Of a stretch of 50,223 nucleotides of DNA, positions 39,551 through 48,319 are shown in pieces. Numbering within the stretch: the first letter of the stretch is position 1; each line of letters opens with the position of its first letter. Source of the stretch: Acidobacteriota bacterium (lineage in GTDB: Bacteria > Acidobacteriota > Terriglobia > Bryobacterales > Bryobacteraceae); the NCBI GenBank assembly GCA_018268715.1, contig JAFDVZ010000007.1:980942-1031164 (forward strand), read 5' to 3'. The notes under the pieces were generated by a model. The model was not told the origin of the DNA, did no database searches, and saw only the letters and a program-made list of their open reading frames with translations. The position numbers and the translations under genes were made by a program.

Positions 39551-40420
39551 GTGCTGGAGCAGATCCTTGAAGTCCTGACGGATGCGGTTTGCGGCGGCGC
39601 CGTCCACGTGCTGGCCGCCCGGCGATCCGGCGACGTCGGCATTCGTTATAAGTCCGGCAAGGAACTGGTGACCGCCGCCGACGAAGCCTCCGACGTCGCG
39701 ATCCGAGCCGTTTTTGAGTCCCGCCTTCCCGCCCTTGTCCCCGGCGTCGCCTTCCAGTTGGAGGAGTCGAGTCCGGACCTTCCCACTGCGCGCTGTCGCG
39801 TCGGCGCCGACCCTATTGACGGAACCAGCCACTTCGCCGCGGGCGGACATTTCTATTCGATTCAGGCCCATTATGTCGAGGACGGTCTTCCGCTGATCGG
39901 CGTCGTGCTGCAGCCGGAGGCGTTCTTGCCGTTGGATGAGGCGCCGCGATGTCTCGGACGCCTGGTGTATGCAACTCGGAGCGGCGGCGCCTGGGTGCGG
40001 CGCACGGAATTCGCCGGAGACTCGTTCGTGCTGTCGGAGGCGCGGCGCGTGGAGAAGCGGCGCCGCTTGCCCACCTCGGATTACGTTGCCTGCGTTCCGA
40101 TGAGCGTGAAGATGACGGGGGCCGAGCGCGCCCGTGCGCAGCGGGTTCATGACAGTGGCGTGATCGCCGTCACCACCGGCGTCGGCGGCGCCGGGGGCAA
40201 CGTCATGATGACGATATTCGGCGGTCAGGATGTCTACGCGAACTTCGGCGCGGGCAACGACCTCGATCTCATTCCTCCCCAGGTGATCGCCGAGGAGGCG
40301 GGGCTCACGGTCTGGGGCGCCGATCGCCATCCTCCCGTGTGGAATGTCCGCAAGCAGCCGTTCATCGTCGCGCCGGACCCTGCCGCCGCCGAAGTCTTCC
40401 TGCGCGCCGCTGGTCTTTAG
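39551..40420 (+). CDS. Inositol monophosphatase-family phosphatase
   Basis: Mg2+-dependent sugar- or inositol-phosphate phosphatase of 289 residues. Metal-site motifs are present: LVTAADEASD near the N-terminus, LEESS, the core ADPIDGTSHFAAGG, and GAGNDLDLIPPQVIAEEAGL near the C-terminus (the usual GxxWDxAA region is here GNDLD). The last motif differs enough to suggest a divergent substrate. The start is taken as GTG at 39551: CATACT lies 6 nt upstream and the only other candidate, ATG 39518, is inside a hairpin. It is monocistronic. Confidence 0.82.
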   Translation: MLEQILEVLTDAVCGGAVHVLAARRSGDVGIRYKSGKELVTAADEASDVAIRAVFESRLPALVPGVAFQLEESSPDLPTARCRVGADPIDGTSHFAAGGHFYSIQAHYVEDGLPLIGVVLQPEAFLPLDEAPRCLGRLVYATRSGGAWVRRTEFAGDSFVLSEARRVEKRRRLPTSDYVACVPMSVKMTGAERARAQRVHDSGVIAVTTGVGGAGGNVMMTIFGGQDVYANFGAGNDLDLIPPQVIAEEAGLTVWGADRHPPVWNVRKQPFIVAPDPAAAEVFLRAAGL

Positions 40421-40512
40421 GCTCTAAAGGTCTTCGCCCGCTTTCCGCCCACGCTTATCTGCGATAGAGTGCTCTCAGGCAGTTCTGCCGAAGATAAGGA
40501 GATCTGATTAGC

Positions 40513-41910
40513 ATGAACATGGGATTCGGCCGGCGATCCTTCATCGCCAAGGCCGCGGGCCTGGCAGGGGCGGCCTTCTGGGCCGACGATACGATCGAAG
40601 CGTACCAGCAGCACGTGCAAACGGCGTCGAAGCCGTCCGAGCTACGCATCACCGATGTCCGCATGGCGATGACCCGGATCGGTGGTGGACTGATCCGCCT
40701 GGACACCAATCAGGGCGTCTACGGCATTGGCGAAAATCGCGACGGCGCCAGCCGCAATTACGTGATGGAGTTGAAGCGGTTGCTGGTGGGCGAAAACCCC
40801 TGCACCATCGACAAGGTCTTCCGCAAGATCAAACAATTCGGCTATCACGCGCGCCAGGGCGGCGGCGTGTGCGGTGTGGAGATGGCGTTGTGGGATCTGG
40901 CTGGGAAGGTCTACAACGTGCCGGTGTACCAGATGCTTGGAGGCAAGTTCCGCGACAAGATCCGCATCTATTGCGACACGCCGGAGTCGGCGGACCCCAA
41001 AGTGTTCGCCGAGCGCGTCAAGATCCGCAAGGAAGAGGGCTTCACCTGGTTCAAGTGCGACGTGGGCGTTCCCATGATCGCCAACGTGCCGGGCGCGATC
41101 AGCTATCCGGCGGGCGCGGACATCGGCGTGTTCCGTCCCCCCGCCGGCTGGCGGCCTGGACAGGGCGGCGCCATGCCAACCGGGCCGCGGCCGCTTCCGG
41201 TTCCGCACATGTTCACCGGGCTCGAGCTGACCGACAAGGGGGTGGGCCTGATGAGCGACTATCTGGCCAAGGTTCGTGAGGCCATCGGCTACGACGTCCC
41301 GTTGTCCACTGACCACTTCGGCCACTTCGGCATCAACTCCGCCATCCGCCTGGGCAAGGCTTTCCAGAAGTTCAACCTGGCCTGGATGGAAGACCTCATC
41401 CCGTGGCAGAACACCGAGCTGTTGAAGAAAATCACCGACGCCATCGACGTGCCCACCTGCACCGGAGAGGATATCTATCTCAAGGAAGGCTTCATTAACC
41501 TGGCGCGCGAACACGCTGTGGATATCCTGCATCCCGATATCGCCACTTCCGGCGGAATCCTCGAGACTCACAAGATCGGCGACGCCATCCAGGAGTACGG
41601 CGTGCCGATGGCGTTGCACATGGCGAACTCCCCGGTGTCCGCCTTCGCCAGCGTGCATGTGGCGGCCGCCACGGAGAATTTCCTGGTGCTCGAAAACCAC
41701 TCGGTGGACGTGCCGACGTGGGGCGACATCGTGGACGGCGTTGAAAAGCCCGTCATCAACAAGGGTTTCATCACGGTGCCCGACGGGCCGGGCCTCGGCT
41801 TCACGCTGAACGAGGAGGCGGTCAAGAAGCAATTGCGCGAGCCGGGCTATTTCGAACCGACTCCGCAGTGGGATAACAAGGAACGCATTAACGATCGTCT
41901 GTGGAGTTAG
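40513..41910 (+). CDS. Tat-exported enolase-superfamily (mandelate racemase/muconate lactonizing) enzyme
   Basis: A 465-residue enolase-superfamily protein, probably a sugar-acid dehydratase or epimerase. The leader GRRSFIAKAAGLAGAAF is a Tat signal, unusual because this superfamily is normally cytoplasmic. Family features: GGVCGVEMALWDLAGK, WFKCDVG on the barrel, STDHFGHF, WMEDLIPW and TGEDIY as metal carboxylates, and ALHMANSP with a late His. An insertion of about 45 residues (ISYPAGADIG to TGLELTDKG), Pro/Gly-rich, breaks the barrel. The ribosome-binding site is AAGGAG, 11 nt upstream. Its substrate is unknown. Confidence 0.87.
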   Translation: MNMGFGRRSFIAKAAGLAGAAFWADDTIEAYQQHVQTASKPSELRITDVRMAMTRIGGGLIRLDTNQGVYGIGENRDGASRNYVMELKRLLVGENPCTIDKVFRKIKQFGYHARQGGGVCGVEMALWDLAGKVYNVPVYQMLGGKFRDKIRIYCDTPESADPKVFAERVKIRKEEGFTWFKCDVGVPMIANVPGAISYPAGADIGVFRPPAGWRPGQGGAMPTGPRPLPVPHMFTGLELTDKGVGLMSDYLAKVREAIGYDVPLSTDHFGHFGINSAIRLGKAFQKFNLAWMEDLIPWQNTELLKKITDAIDVPTCTGEDIYLKEGFINLAREHAVDILHPDIATSGGILETHKIGDAIQEYGVPMALHMANSPVSAFASVHVAAATENFLVLENHSVDVPTWGDIVDGVEKPVINKGFITVPDGPGLGFTLNEEAVKKQLREPGYFEPTPQWDNKERINDRLWS

Positions 41911-41920
41911 GGAAGTCTCG

Positions 41921-42685
41921 CTAACCGGACTGCCGGGCCTCGTACGCCAGGGCTTCGAGCAGTCCCTCCACGGTTCCCACGTAACCGGCTGGCCGCTTAT
42001 CGCCGAGTTTCGATACGACGTCGGCGGCCAGCCGCGCCCGCACGTCCGCCGGTAACTCCCACCGGCGGTTCAGGAATGCGTCCACCAGCGCTAACTCCTC
42101 CGACGTCAGACGGGCGGTGGGAGTTAGCGGGGCCGGCGCCGGATCCACCGAACTCGCCAGGCTCCACACCGGCTTGATATCCTTCAGCGAGCCTTCGCGC
42201 ACCAGCATGGAGCCCGCCACGTAATCGCCCAGTCGTTTATTTCTCGGACTGAGAGCGGCGGCGATAATGCCGATCGCATAGAATCCGGGCATCTGGTCGA
42301 CGATGCGCAGCAGGTTGCGGGCGATTGTTTCGGCGGGGGTCAGCGGCCGGCCGGTATCCTTCACCACGCGGATTTGGATGGCCCGTTTGCCGGGCGTCTG
42401 TCCCCGCCAGGCGATCTCGAAGACGGCGAAATACCCGTAGTAGACCGAAAACAGGATAAACAGCAGCGCGGCGGTGGTCCACACAGAACTCGCCCGGGCC
42501 AGCGCGCTGGTCAGAGTCATACCCATGATCGCGAACAGAATGACGGCCAGCAGCGCCACGCCGGCCTGAATCAGCGAATCGATCGCCAGCGCGAGGAAAC
42601 GGCTTCCGATGCCGGCGATGGAGAATTCCAGCCTGGCCTGCTCGGGTGTTTCGATAATATGCTGGTCATCAGGGAATGGCGTCAT
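41921..42685 (-). CDS. RDD-family membrane protein
   Basis: A 254-residue inner-membrane protein. The RDD domain has IAGIGSRFLALAIDSLI (first Arg and Asp), two further helices, and WRGQTPGKRAIQIRVVKDTGRPLT; the tail (about 180-254) is soluble. The role of RDD proteins is mostly unknown; some are ion antiporters. They often cluster with SpoIIM-like, DUF58 and TgpA proteins. Its ATG (42683-42685) overlaps the start codon of the divergent SpoIIM-like gene by 2 nt. A TTG at 42697 is an alternative start that would overlap more. No Shine-Dalgarno sequence is visible. Confidence 0.87.
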   Translation of the reverse strand: MTPFPDDQHIIETPEQARLEFSIAGIGSRFLALAIDSLIQAGVALLAVILFAIMGMTLTSALARASSVWTTAALLFILFSVYYGYFAVFEIAWRGQTPGKRAIQIRVVKDTGRPLTPAETIARNLLRIVDQMPGFYAIGIIAAALSPRNKRLGDYVAGSMLVREGSLKDIKPVWSLASSVDPAPAPLTPTARLTSEELALVDAFLNRRWELPADVRARLAADVVSKLGDKRPAGYVGTVEGLLEALAYEARQSG

Positions 42686-43643
42686 GATATCGGTCAAGTG
42701 GATCGAGAAGCGCAAGCCGCACTGGGAGCGCCTGGAGGCCATACTGGGCCGGGCCGGCAACGGAGTGGCTGGCCTCGATCATAGCGAACTTCGCCAACTG
42801 GCGTTATTGTACCGTCAGACGGCGTCCGACTTGCCCACGGTCCGGGAGGATCCATCGAGTTCGCAATTGGAAGCGTACCTGAACCAGTTACTCTCGCGGA
42901 GCCATAATCTCATCTATCTGGGGCAGCGGCCGAAGACATCCTGGCTCGGCGGATTCTACCGGGACGCCTGGCCCCGCGTATTTCGGGAGACCCTTCCCTG
43001 CATCGTGCTGGCGACGGCGACGATGCTCCTCGGCATGGCGGCGGGATGGGCCATCACGGCGCACGACCCCGGCTTCGCCCATCGCATCCTGGGGCCGCGG
43101 ATGATCGACAGCATCGACCATCGCGAGATGTGGACGCACTCGGTGGTGGCGATGAAGCCCGTGGCGGCGTCGGTCATCACCACCAACAACCTGTCGGTTA
43201 CGTTTCTCGCTTTCGCCCTGGGCGTGACGGCCGTCGGACCGTTGTGGCTGATGTTGTTCAACGGGCTGTTGCTGGGTGTGGTGGGCCAGGCGACGCTGAA
43301 GGCGGGCATGGCTCTCTCTCTGTGGAGTTTCGTCGCGCCGCACGGCGTCCTGGAACTGCCCGCCATCTGCATCGCGGGCGGCGCCGGACTGGAAATCGCC
43401 CGCGGGTTGCTGTTTCCAGGACTGCTGCCGCGCCGGGTTTCGCTCGCTCGGGCCGGAGGACGCGCATCGAAATTGCTGGCCGGCGCGATTCCGATGTTGC
43501 TCGTGGCGGGCCTGATCGAGGGTTTCTTCTCTCCCTCCGCCGCGCCGGTTTGGATGAAATTCACACTGGCGGCCGTGTTCGGCGGGTTGCTCGCGTTGTA
43601 CCTGGTGGGCTTGACCGCGCGGACCCAACGAAGCGGGCGGTGA
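42684..43643 (+). CDS. SpoIIM/DUF95-family membrane protein
   Basis: A 319-residue inner-membrane protein of the stage II sporulation protein M family, which is widespread in non-sporulating bacteria. The N-terminal helical part (WIEKRKPHWERLEAILGRAG.. SELRQLALLYRQTASDL) is the family's typical opening; then come about five or six helices including LATATMLLGMAAGWAI, TFLAFALGVTAVGPLWLML and the APHGVLELPAICIAGGAGLEIARGLL motif. AGGGA lies 8 nt before the ATG at 42684. It is likely a functional partner of the RDD protein. An HDOD gene follows 10 bp later. Confidence 0.9.
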   Translation: MISVKWIEKRKPHWERLEAILGRAGNGVAGLDHSELRQLALLYRQTASDLPTVREDPSSSQLEAYLNQLLSRSHNLIYLGQRPKTSWLGGFYRDAWPRVFRETLPCIVLATATMLLGMAAGWAITAHDPGFAHRILGPRMIDSIDHREMWTHSVVAMKPVAASVITTNNLSVTFLAFALGVTAVGPLWLMLFNGLLLGVVGQATLKAGMALSLWSFVAPHGVLELPAICIAGGAGLEIARGLLFPGLLPRRVSLARAGGRASKLLAGAIPMLLVAGLIEGFFSPSAAPVWMKFTLAAVFGGLLALYLVGLTARTQRSGR

Positions 43644-43653
43644 AACGCAATCA

Positions 43654-44529
43654 GTGAATATTTCCGCGGAAGGCGCCGATAAGCCTCCCATGGCGAGTAT
43701 GCCCGTTCAAGCTGTGCCCTGGGCGCTACGGCTGGCGCCGCCCTTCCCGTCCGTGGCGCAACGGATCATCACGACCGTGAGCCGGGAGGATTCCGCTCTC
43801 AGTGATGTGGGCGCCCTGGTGAAGCGCGATCCGTCCTTTTCGGCCGACTTGTTGAGGTTCGCCAACTCCGCCATGTTCCGCGTCCGGCAGGAGGTCCGCA
43901 GCATCCCCCATGCTTTGATGCTGGTGGGCGCCGACCGGGTGAAGGCGATGGCCGTTCTGGTGGTCTTGAATCGCATGGTGCAGCCGGCGCTTCGCATCGA
44001 ATCGTTGCGAAAGGTGTGGCTCCACAGCCTGGCGACGGCGCTGATCGCCGAGCAGGCGGGACGGGCGTTCCGCGTCCCCAAGGACACGGCTTACACCATC
44101 GGGCTGCTGCACAACCTGGGGACGCTCTGTCTCATGGCGTCGCACCCGGAAGCCTACAACCGCATGATCGAAGTGTCGGACGAGTTCGGGTTCGACCTGT
44201 TGCAGGCCGAGCACGATCTGTTCGACATCAATCATTGCGACGCTGGCGAGTATCTGGCGCGGGAGTGGTGTTTTCCGGACCTGCTGGTGTCGGCGATCTC
44301 GACGCACCACGCCGATCCGGTGGAGGGCGAACGGAGCGCCGCCAACCTGGCGAGGATCAGTTGGCGGGTCGCTGACACGCTGGGCCACGCCGCCTTCGCG
44401 CGCGACCGGGAATGGAGCTACGACGAATTGATGGCCTTTGTCCCCGAAGCCGCCAACGACTGGCTGAAGGATGAACCCGAGGCGGTCGCCAATGAGTTGA
44501 GCGAACGGCTGTCGCAGGCGCCCTTCTAG
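43654..44529 (+). CDS. HDOD-domain signalling protein
   Basis: A 291-residue cytoplasmic protein with one HDOD domain: LAPPFPSVAQRIITTVSREDSALSDVGALVKRDPSFSADLLRFANSAMF and RSIPHALMLVGADRVKAMAV, then LHNLGTLCL and the THHADP region. The metal-binding HD pair of true HD phosphodiesterases is replaced (HNL), as usual for HDOD, so it is regulatory rather than enzymatic. HDOD proteins act in chemotaxis, c-di-GMP and stress signalling. GTG at 43654 is the start, 10 bp after the SpoIIM-like stop. Its stop codon directly abuts that of the convergent PilZ gene. Confidence 0.9.
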   Translation: MNISAEGADKPPMASMPVQAVPWALRLAPPFPSVAQRIITTVSREDSALSDVGALVKRDPSFSADLLRFANSAMFRVRQEVRSIPHALMLVGADRVKAMAVLVVLNRMVQPALRIESLRKVWLHSLATALIAEQAGRAFRVPKDTAYTIGLLHNLGTLCLMASHPEAYNRMIEVSDEFGFDLLQAEHDLFDINHCDAGEYLAREWCFPDLLVSAISTHHADPVEGERSAANLARISWRVADTLGHAAFARDREWSYDELMAFVPEAANDWLKDEPEAVANELSERLSQAPF

Positions 44530-44883
44530 CTATAGCTGGACCGGGCGCGCCTCTTCGGTGGGCGCGTCCTCGGCGTCGGGGTGCAACGCGCTCTCCACCA
44601 GCCTGGCGAGGTCCGATTTCTCCAGCAGCACGTCGAAGATCTCGATGCCGACGCGATAGCGATTCGCGTCCGGCGTGACGTGGATCACCTGGCCAAACAG
44701 GCAGCCTTCCGAGAACTCCACGCGAACCACCGTTCCCAAATCCATCCGGGAAGCCGTCACGACGCACACGCCCGCGGCGGACACGTCCACCATGTCGCCC
44801 GCGACGCCCGGTTCATCCCGCTTCATGTCGATGATTCGTACATCGAAACGGGTTCTGAATCGCTCGTGCTGCCGAAAGTCCAT
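44530..44883 (-). CDS. PilZ-domain c-di-GMP-binding protein
   Basis: A 117-residue single-domain protein. The c-di-GMP site is intact: RFRTR at residues 8-12 (RxxxR type) and DVSAAG at 33-38 (D/N-x-S-x-x-G), followed by beta strands with VVRVEFSEGCLFGQVIHV and YRVGIEIFD. Single PilZ proteins translate c-di-GMP levels into motility, secretion or exopolysaccharide output through partner proteins. It is convergent with the HDOD gene with no base between the stop codons, and divergent from nothing: the next gene upstream, a glycosidase, is on the same strand and ends 32 bp away. Confidence 0.9.
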   Translation of the reverse strand: MDFRQHERFRTRFDVRIIDMKRDEPGVAGDMVDVSAAGVCVVTASRMDLGTVVRVEFSEGCLFGQVIHVTPDANRYRVGIEIFDVLLEKSDLARLVESALHPDAEDAPTEEARPVQL

Positions 44884-44915
44884 GTAAGGGGTATCGGCGA
44901 GGCGCCCCCCTTTCT

Positions 44916-46565
44916 TTAATCGACGTCGCCGGCGTGCCAGTCAAAGCGCACCGGACCGGCGGGACCGCTCCAGCGGGATGGCATTGTCGTCTCAAACCAG
45001 TCGAGCGGTTCGATGCCGGGATGCGGACGCGCCGCTTCGGCGAAAGCCGCCTTGAGCGCGGCGCGCTCGCGATCGCCCAGCGCCGCCGGATCCGCCGAAA
45101 CAAACAGCGGCGTAGCGCTACGCACCACCAGATCGAGCCACTGGCGGGTCAACTCCCACGGGATGTCCTTCGTCACCGGGACGCAATCGGCGTCGGCGGC
45201 GAACAACGTCCCATGCTGGGGAAGGCGGAAAGCGAGCGTATTCACGCCCATCTTGCGAGTCCGGCTCCACTCGCGCCCGCTCGTATCGTCGCCGATGCGC
45301 TGCATCTCGAACAGACCAGCGCCCAGATGCCCGATGGTGTTGCATCCGATCAGCAGCGCGTCGCCGGCGGCCTCGCGGATGGCGGCGTACAGCTTCGAGA
45401 CGATCTCGGCGGTGGTGCGCGTGCGGTCGTGGAAGCGCCAGCCGCGCTCGGTCAGATCCGGCAGCATCTGGAAACCCCAACGGCCGGTGATGTCGAAGGT
45501 GGTGTAATCGTGCTTGATCAGGTCGAAACCCCACTCGCGAAGCACGCGCACCTGTTCGCCGACATAGGCTAGCGCCTCCGCGACGCTCGGATCCAGCACG
45601 AAATAGGGCGACCGGGCGCCGCCGCCCGCCTGACGCCCCGGAAGCCGCCACGCCTCCGACAGCCGGTCGGTGGTGAGCAGCGGCCGCAACCAGATGCCGG
45701 GCCGCGCGCCGCGCTTGCGGATGCGTTCGGCCAGCGTCGGCATATCCGGAAAGCCCGCGTTCGAATTGCGGCTGGGGCCCGCCCCTTCGGCGAGTTCCGC
45801 CCACCCCATGTCCAGCACCATGAACGGCCGATTCGACGCCGACGCCGGCGCCAGATCCGACATCAGGGCCGAATCGCGCAGCATGGCCTCCTCGGTCAGG
45901 CCCTTGCCGTACGTGTAATACCAGTTATTGCCGCCGTAGACCGGCGCGGCGAGCGCCTTCGGCTTCGGACACATCGCTCGGCACAATCGGCGAGCCGTAT
46001 CCAGCGCGCCGCCGCCCTTCACCATCACGACCGTGGCCGCCTCCAGACGACGCTCGCCAAGTTCCACGCCGGACCCGCCGTTATGCACATCCAGGCACAG
46101 CGTGACGCCGTCCGGGTCCACCTGCCAACTGGCGATGGAGCCCGCGCCGGTCTTCACGCCATAGCCCGAACTCGCGCGGCCGTTCGAAGCCAGGAAGTAC
46201 CACGGCATAGGCCGGTCCGCCACGAATCCGCGCCATTCCAGATCGCCATAGGACCGCTCCCAATGATCGCCGAGGAATCGCATCCCCTCCGGCGTCGCCC
46301 CCTTCCACCGCAGCCAGATCCGCGTGACGGCCGTCCGCGGAGCCCTCAGCCGGATGGCAAGCCCTCCCGCTCCCGGTTCAGTCTCAACCTCCACCCCGCC
46401 CGCGCTCCAGCGTCCCCCCTCGCGAGTCAAACGATGGGACCCCGTTTCGCCATCAACGCGGACGCGATCGGGCGGCCGTACGACATCGGGTCCGCCGCTG
46501 GTTTGAGCTTCGGCGGGAGCCAAAGCGGGCGCGGCGGCCGTGAGAAGAAAGGATCGGCGCTTCAT
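44916..46565 (-). CDS. Tat-exported clan GH-D glycosidase (alpha-galactosidase-like, GH36/GH27)
   Basis: A 549-residue retaining glycosidase with a Tat leader (MKRRSFLLTAAAPALAPAEA). A beta-sandwich N-terminal part (residues 30-205) precedes a TIM barrel: NNWYYTYGKG, FMVLDMGW, RPGIWLRPL, the nucleophile Asp353 in DLIKHDYTTFD (clan GH-D KxD type) and the acid/base Asp426 or Asp427 in RIGDDTS. Clan GH-D enzymes remove alpha-galactosyl or related residues from oligosaccharides. TAGACT lies 8 nt before the ATG. The longer frame from 46937 is not used because it would remove the Tat signal from the N-terminus. Confidence 0.82.
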   Translation of the reverse strand: MKRRSFLLTAAAPALAPAEAQTSGGPDVVRPPDRVRVDGETGSHRLTREGGRWSAGGVEVETEPGAGGLAIRLRAPRTAVTRIWLRWKGATPEGMRFLGDHWERSYGDLEWRGFVADRPMPWYFLASNGRASSGYGVKTGAGSIASWQVDPDGVTLCLDVHNGGSGVELGERRLEAATVVMVKGGGALDTARRLCRAMCPKPKALAAPVYGGNNWYYTYGKGLTEEAMLRDSALMSDLAPASASNRPFMVLDMGWAELAEGAGPSRNSNAGFPDMPTLAERIRKRGARPGIWLRPLLTTDRLSEAWRLPGRQAGGGARSPYFVLDPSVAEALAYVGEQVRVLREWGFDLIKHDYTTFDITGRWGFQMLPDLTERGWRFHDRTRTTAEIVSKLYAAIREAAGDALLIGCNTIGHLGAGLFEMQRIGDDTSGREWSRTRKMGVNTLAFRLPQHGTLFAADADCVPVTKDIPWELTRQWLDLVVRSATPLFVSADPAALGDRERAALKAAFAEAARPHPGIEPLDWFETTMPSRWSGPAGPVRFDWHAGDVD

Positions 46566-46613
46566 GTACACTGAGTCTATCCAAGACGCTGGCGATGGCA
46601 GGGAGGTTGGTGG

Positions 46614-48314
46614 TTGGGGCGTGCGAAGACGGTGGAGCGCAAACCGGCGGCGCCGGCGCGCATAGGAGCGCCGCACCTGGCGGCGGCCCTGGCGTTGGCG
46701 GTTCTGGCGATCTACTGGCAGGTGGGCGGATTCGCCTTCGTCAACTTCGACGACGACCTGTACGTCACGGCGAACCAGCAGGTTCGGCGCGGCCTGACCC
46801 CGGAAGGGATCGCCTGGGCCTTCAGCGCCTGGGACTACATCTACTGGCATCCCCTCGCATTCCTTTCGCACATGCTGGACGTCAGCCTGTTCGGGCTCGA
46901 CGCGGGCTTCCACCATCTGACCAGCGCCCTCCTGCACGCCGCCAGTTCCGCGCTCCTGTTGCTCGCGCTGTTCCGCATGACCGGCGCCCTATGGCGCAGC
47001 GGCGCGGTCGCGGCCCTGTTTGCGCTGCACCCCTTGCGAGTGGAATCGGTCGCGTGGGTCGCTGAGCGCAAGGACGTGCTGAGCGGCCTGTTCTGCATCC
47101 TCACGCTGATCGCCTACGAACGCTGGGCCAGGCGTAGCGGCCCCCGTTGGGCCTGGCTCCTATGCGGCGCCCTCGCCCTGATGTCGAAGCCGATGCTAGT
47201 GACCCTGCCGTTCGTGTTGATGCTGGTGGACGAGTGGCCGCTCCGCCGCGCGGAGCCGCTCTGGCGCCGGACGATCGAGAAAGCGCCGCTCTTCGCCATG
47301 GCCATGGGCGTTTCCATCGTCACCTATTTCGGACAGGTGAAATTCGGGGCGGCGCGCGAGATGGCGCACGTGCCCATCGCCACCCGGCTTGCGAACGCGG
47401 CCGTGAGCTACATCCATTACCTGGCCAAAACGTTCTGGCCCAACCCGCTGGCGGTGTTCTATCCCTACCGCGAAGACATCCCGTGGGTCTGGGCCCTGTC
47501 GAGCGCCCTGGCGCTAGCCGTCCTGTCCGCCGGCGCCCTGTGGATGCGGACCCGGCGGCCGTATCTGTTCACCGGATGGTTCTGGTTCGTCGGAATGTTG
47601 GTCCCAACGATCGGCATCGTGCAAGTAGGCGCGCAGTCCATGGCGGACCGTTGCTCCTACCTCGCCTCCATCGGATTGTTCACGGCCCTCGTGTGGTGGG
47701 CCGCCGAATTGCCGTGGTCCCCGCGAGCGATGGGCGCCGTATCAGGCGTCGTCTTGACCGCGTTCGCCGCCGTTTCCTGGATCCAAATCGGCTATTGGCG
47801 CGACGGCGCCACCCTGTTTGCGCACGCCGTGGAGGTGACGCGGGATAACGCCCTGGCTCAGCACAACCTGGGCTTCGCGCTGGCCGAGCGTGGCGATCAT
47901 CAGGCGGCGATCCCGCATCTTCGAGAGGCCGTGCGCCTGAAGCCCGAGTACTTTCAAGGGTCCTACAACCTGGGCCGCTCCCTGGCCGCCCTCGGGCGCC
48001 GCGACGAGGCTCTGGCCGCGTTTGACCGGGCCGTTGAGCAGAAGCCCGACTACGCCGAGGCGCAGTACGCGAGGGCGACGACGCTCACTCAACTGGGCCG
48101 CGCGAGGGAGGCCGAAGCGGCATGGCGGACAGCCTTGGCGATGCCCCTCGATCCCGCGTACGCCGCCGAAGGGCACAACAGCCTGGGCATCCTGCTGGGG
48201 CAGAAGGGCGACTACCCAAGCGCTCGCGCCGAATTCGAGCGGGCCCTGCAACTAAGGCCGGACCTGCAACCAGCGCGGCAGAACCTGCGCATGATCCAGA
48301 GCATGGTGAAGTGA
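46614..48314 (+). CDS. GT-C membrane glycosyltransferase-like protein with TPR tail (TMTC-like)
   Basis: A 566-residue protein with about 10-11 transmembrane helices (residues 20-400), then tetratricopeptide repeats (about 410-560). The first extracytoplasmic loop has the acidic motif FVNFDDDLYV (Asp46-48), where GT-C enzymes bind metal and lipid-linked sugar, and a conserved HPLRVESVAWVAERKDVLSG segment found in eukaryotic TMTC O-mannosyltransferases and bacterial homologues. A role in protein O-glycosylation is plausible but inferred. The start is TTG at 46614 with GGGAGG 7 nt upstream; an ATG at 46595 is out of frame. Confidence 0.85.
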   Translation: MGRAKTVERKPAAPARIGAPHLAAALALAVLAIYWQVGGFAFVNFDDDLYVTANQQVRRGLTPEGIAWAFSAWDYIYWHPLAFLSHMLDVSLFGLDAGFHHLTSALLHAASSALLLLALFRMTGALWRSGAVAALFALHPLRVESVAWVAERKDVLSGLFCILTLIAYERWARRSGPRWAWLLCGALALMSKPMLVTLPFVLMLVDEWPLRRAEPLWRRTIEKAPLFAMAMGVSIVTYFGQVKFGAAREMAHVPIATRLANAAVSYIHYLAKTFWPNPLAVFYPYREDIPWVWALSSALALAVLSAGALWMRTRRPYLFTGWFWFVGMLVPTIGIVQVGAQSMADRCSYLASIGLFTALVWWAAELPWSPRAMGAVSGVVLTAFAAVSWIQIGYWRDGATLFAHAVEVTRDNALAQHNLGFALAERGDHQAAIPHLREAVRLKPEYFQGSYNLGRSLAALGRRDEALAAFDRAVEQKPDYAEAQYARATTLTQLGRAREAEAAWRTALAMPLDPAYAAEGHNSLGILLGQKGDYPSARAEFERALQLRPDLQPARQNLRMIQSMVK

Positions 48315-48319
48315 CCGGC

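Noticed and set aside
46595-46600. ATG at 46595 as the start of the TMTC-like gene
   Set aside because: It is out of frame with the 566-residue protein; TTG at 46614 is in frame with GGGAGG at proper spacing.
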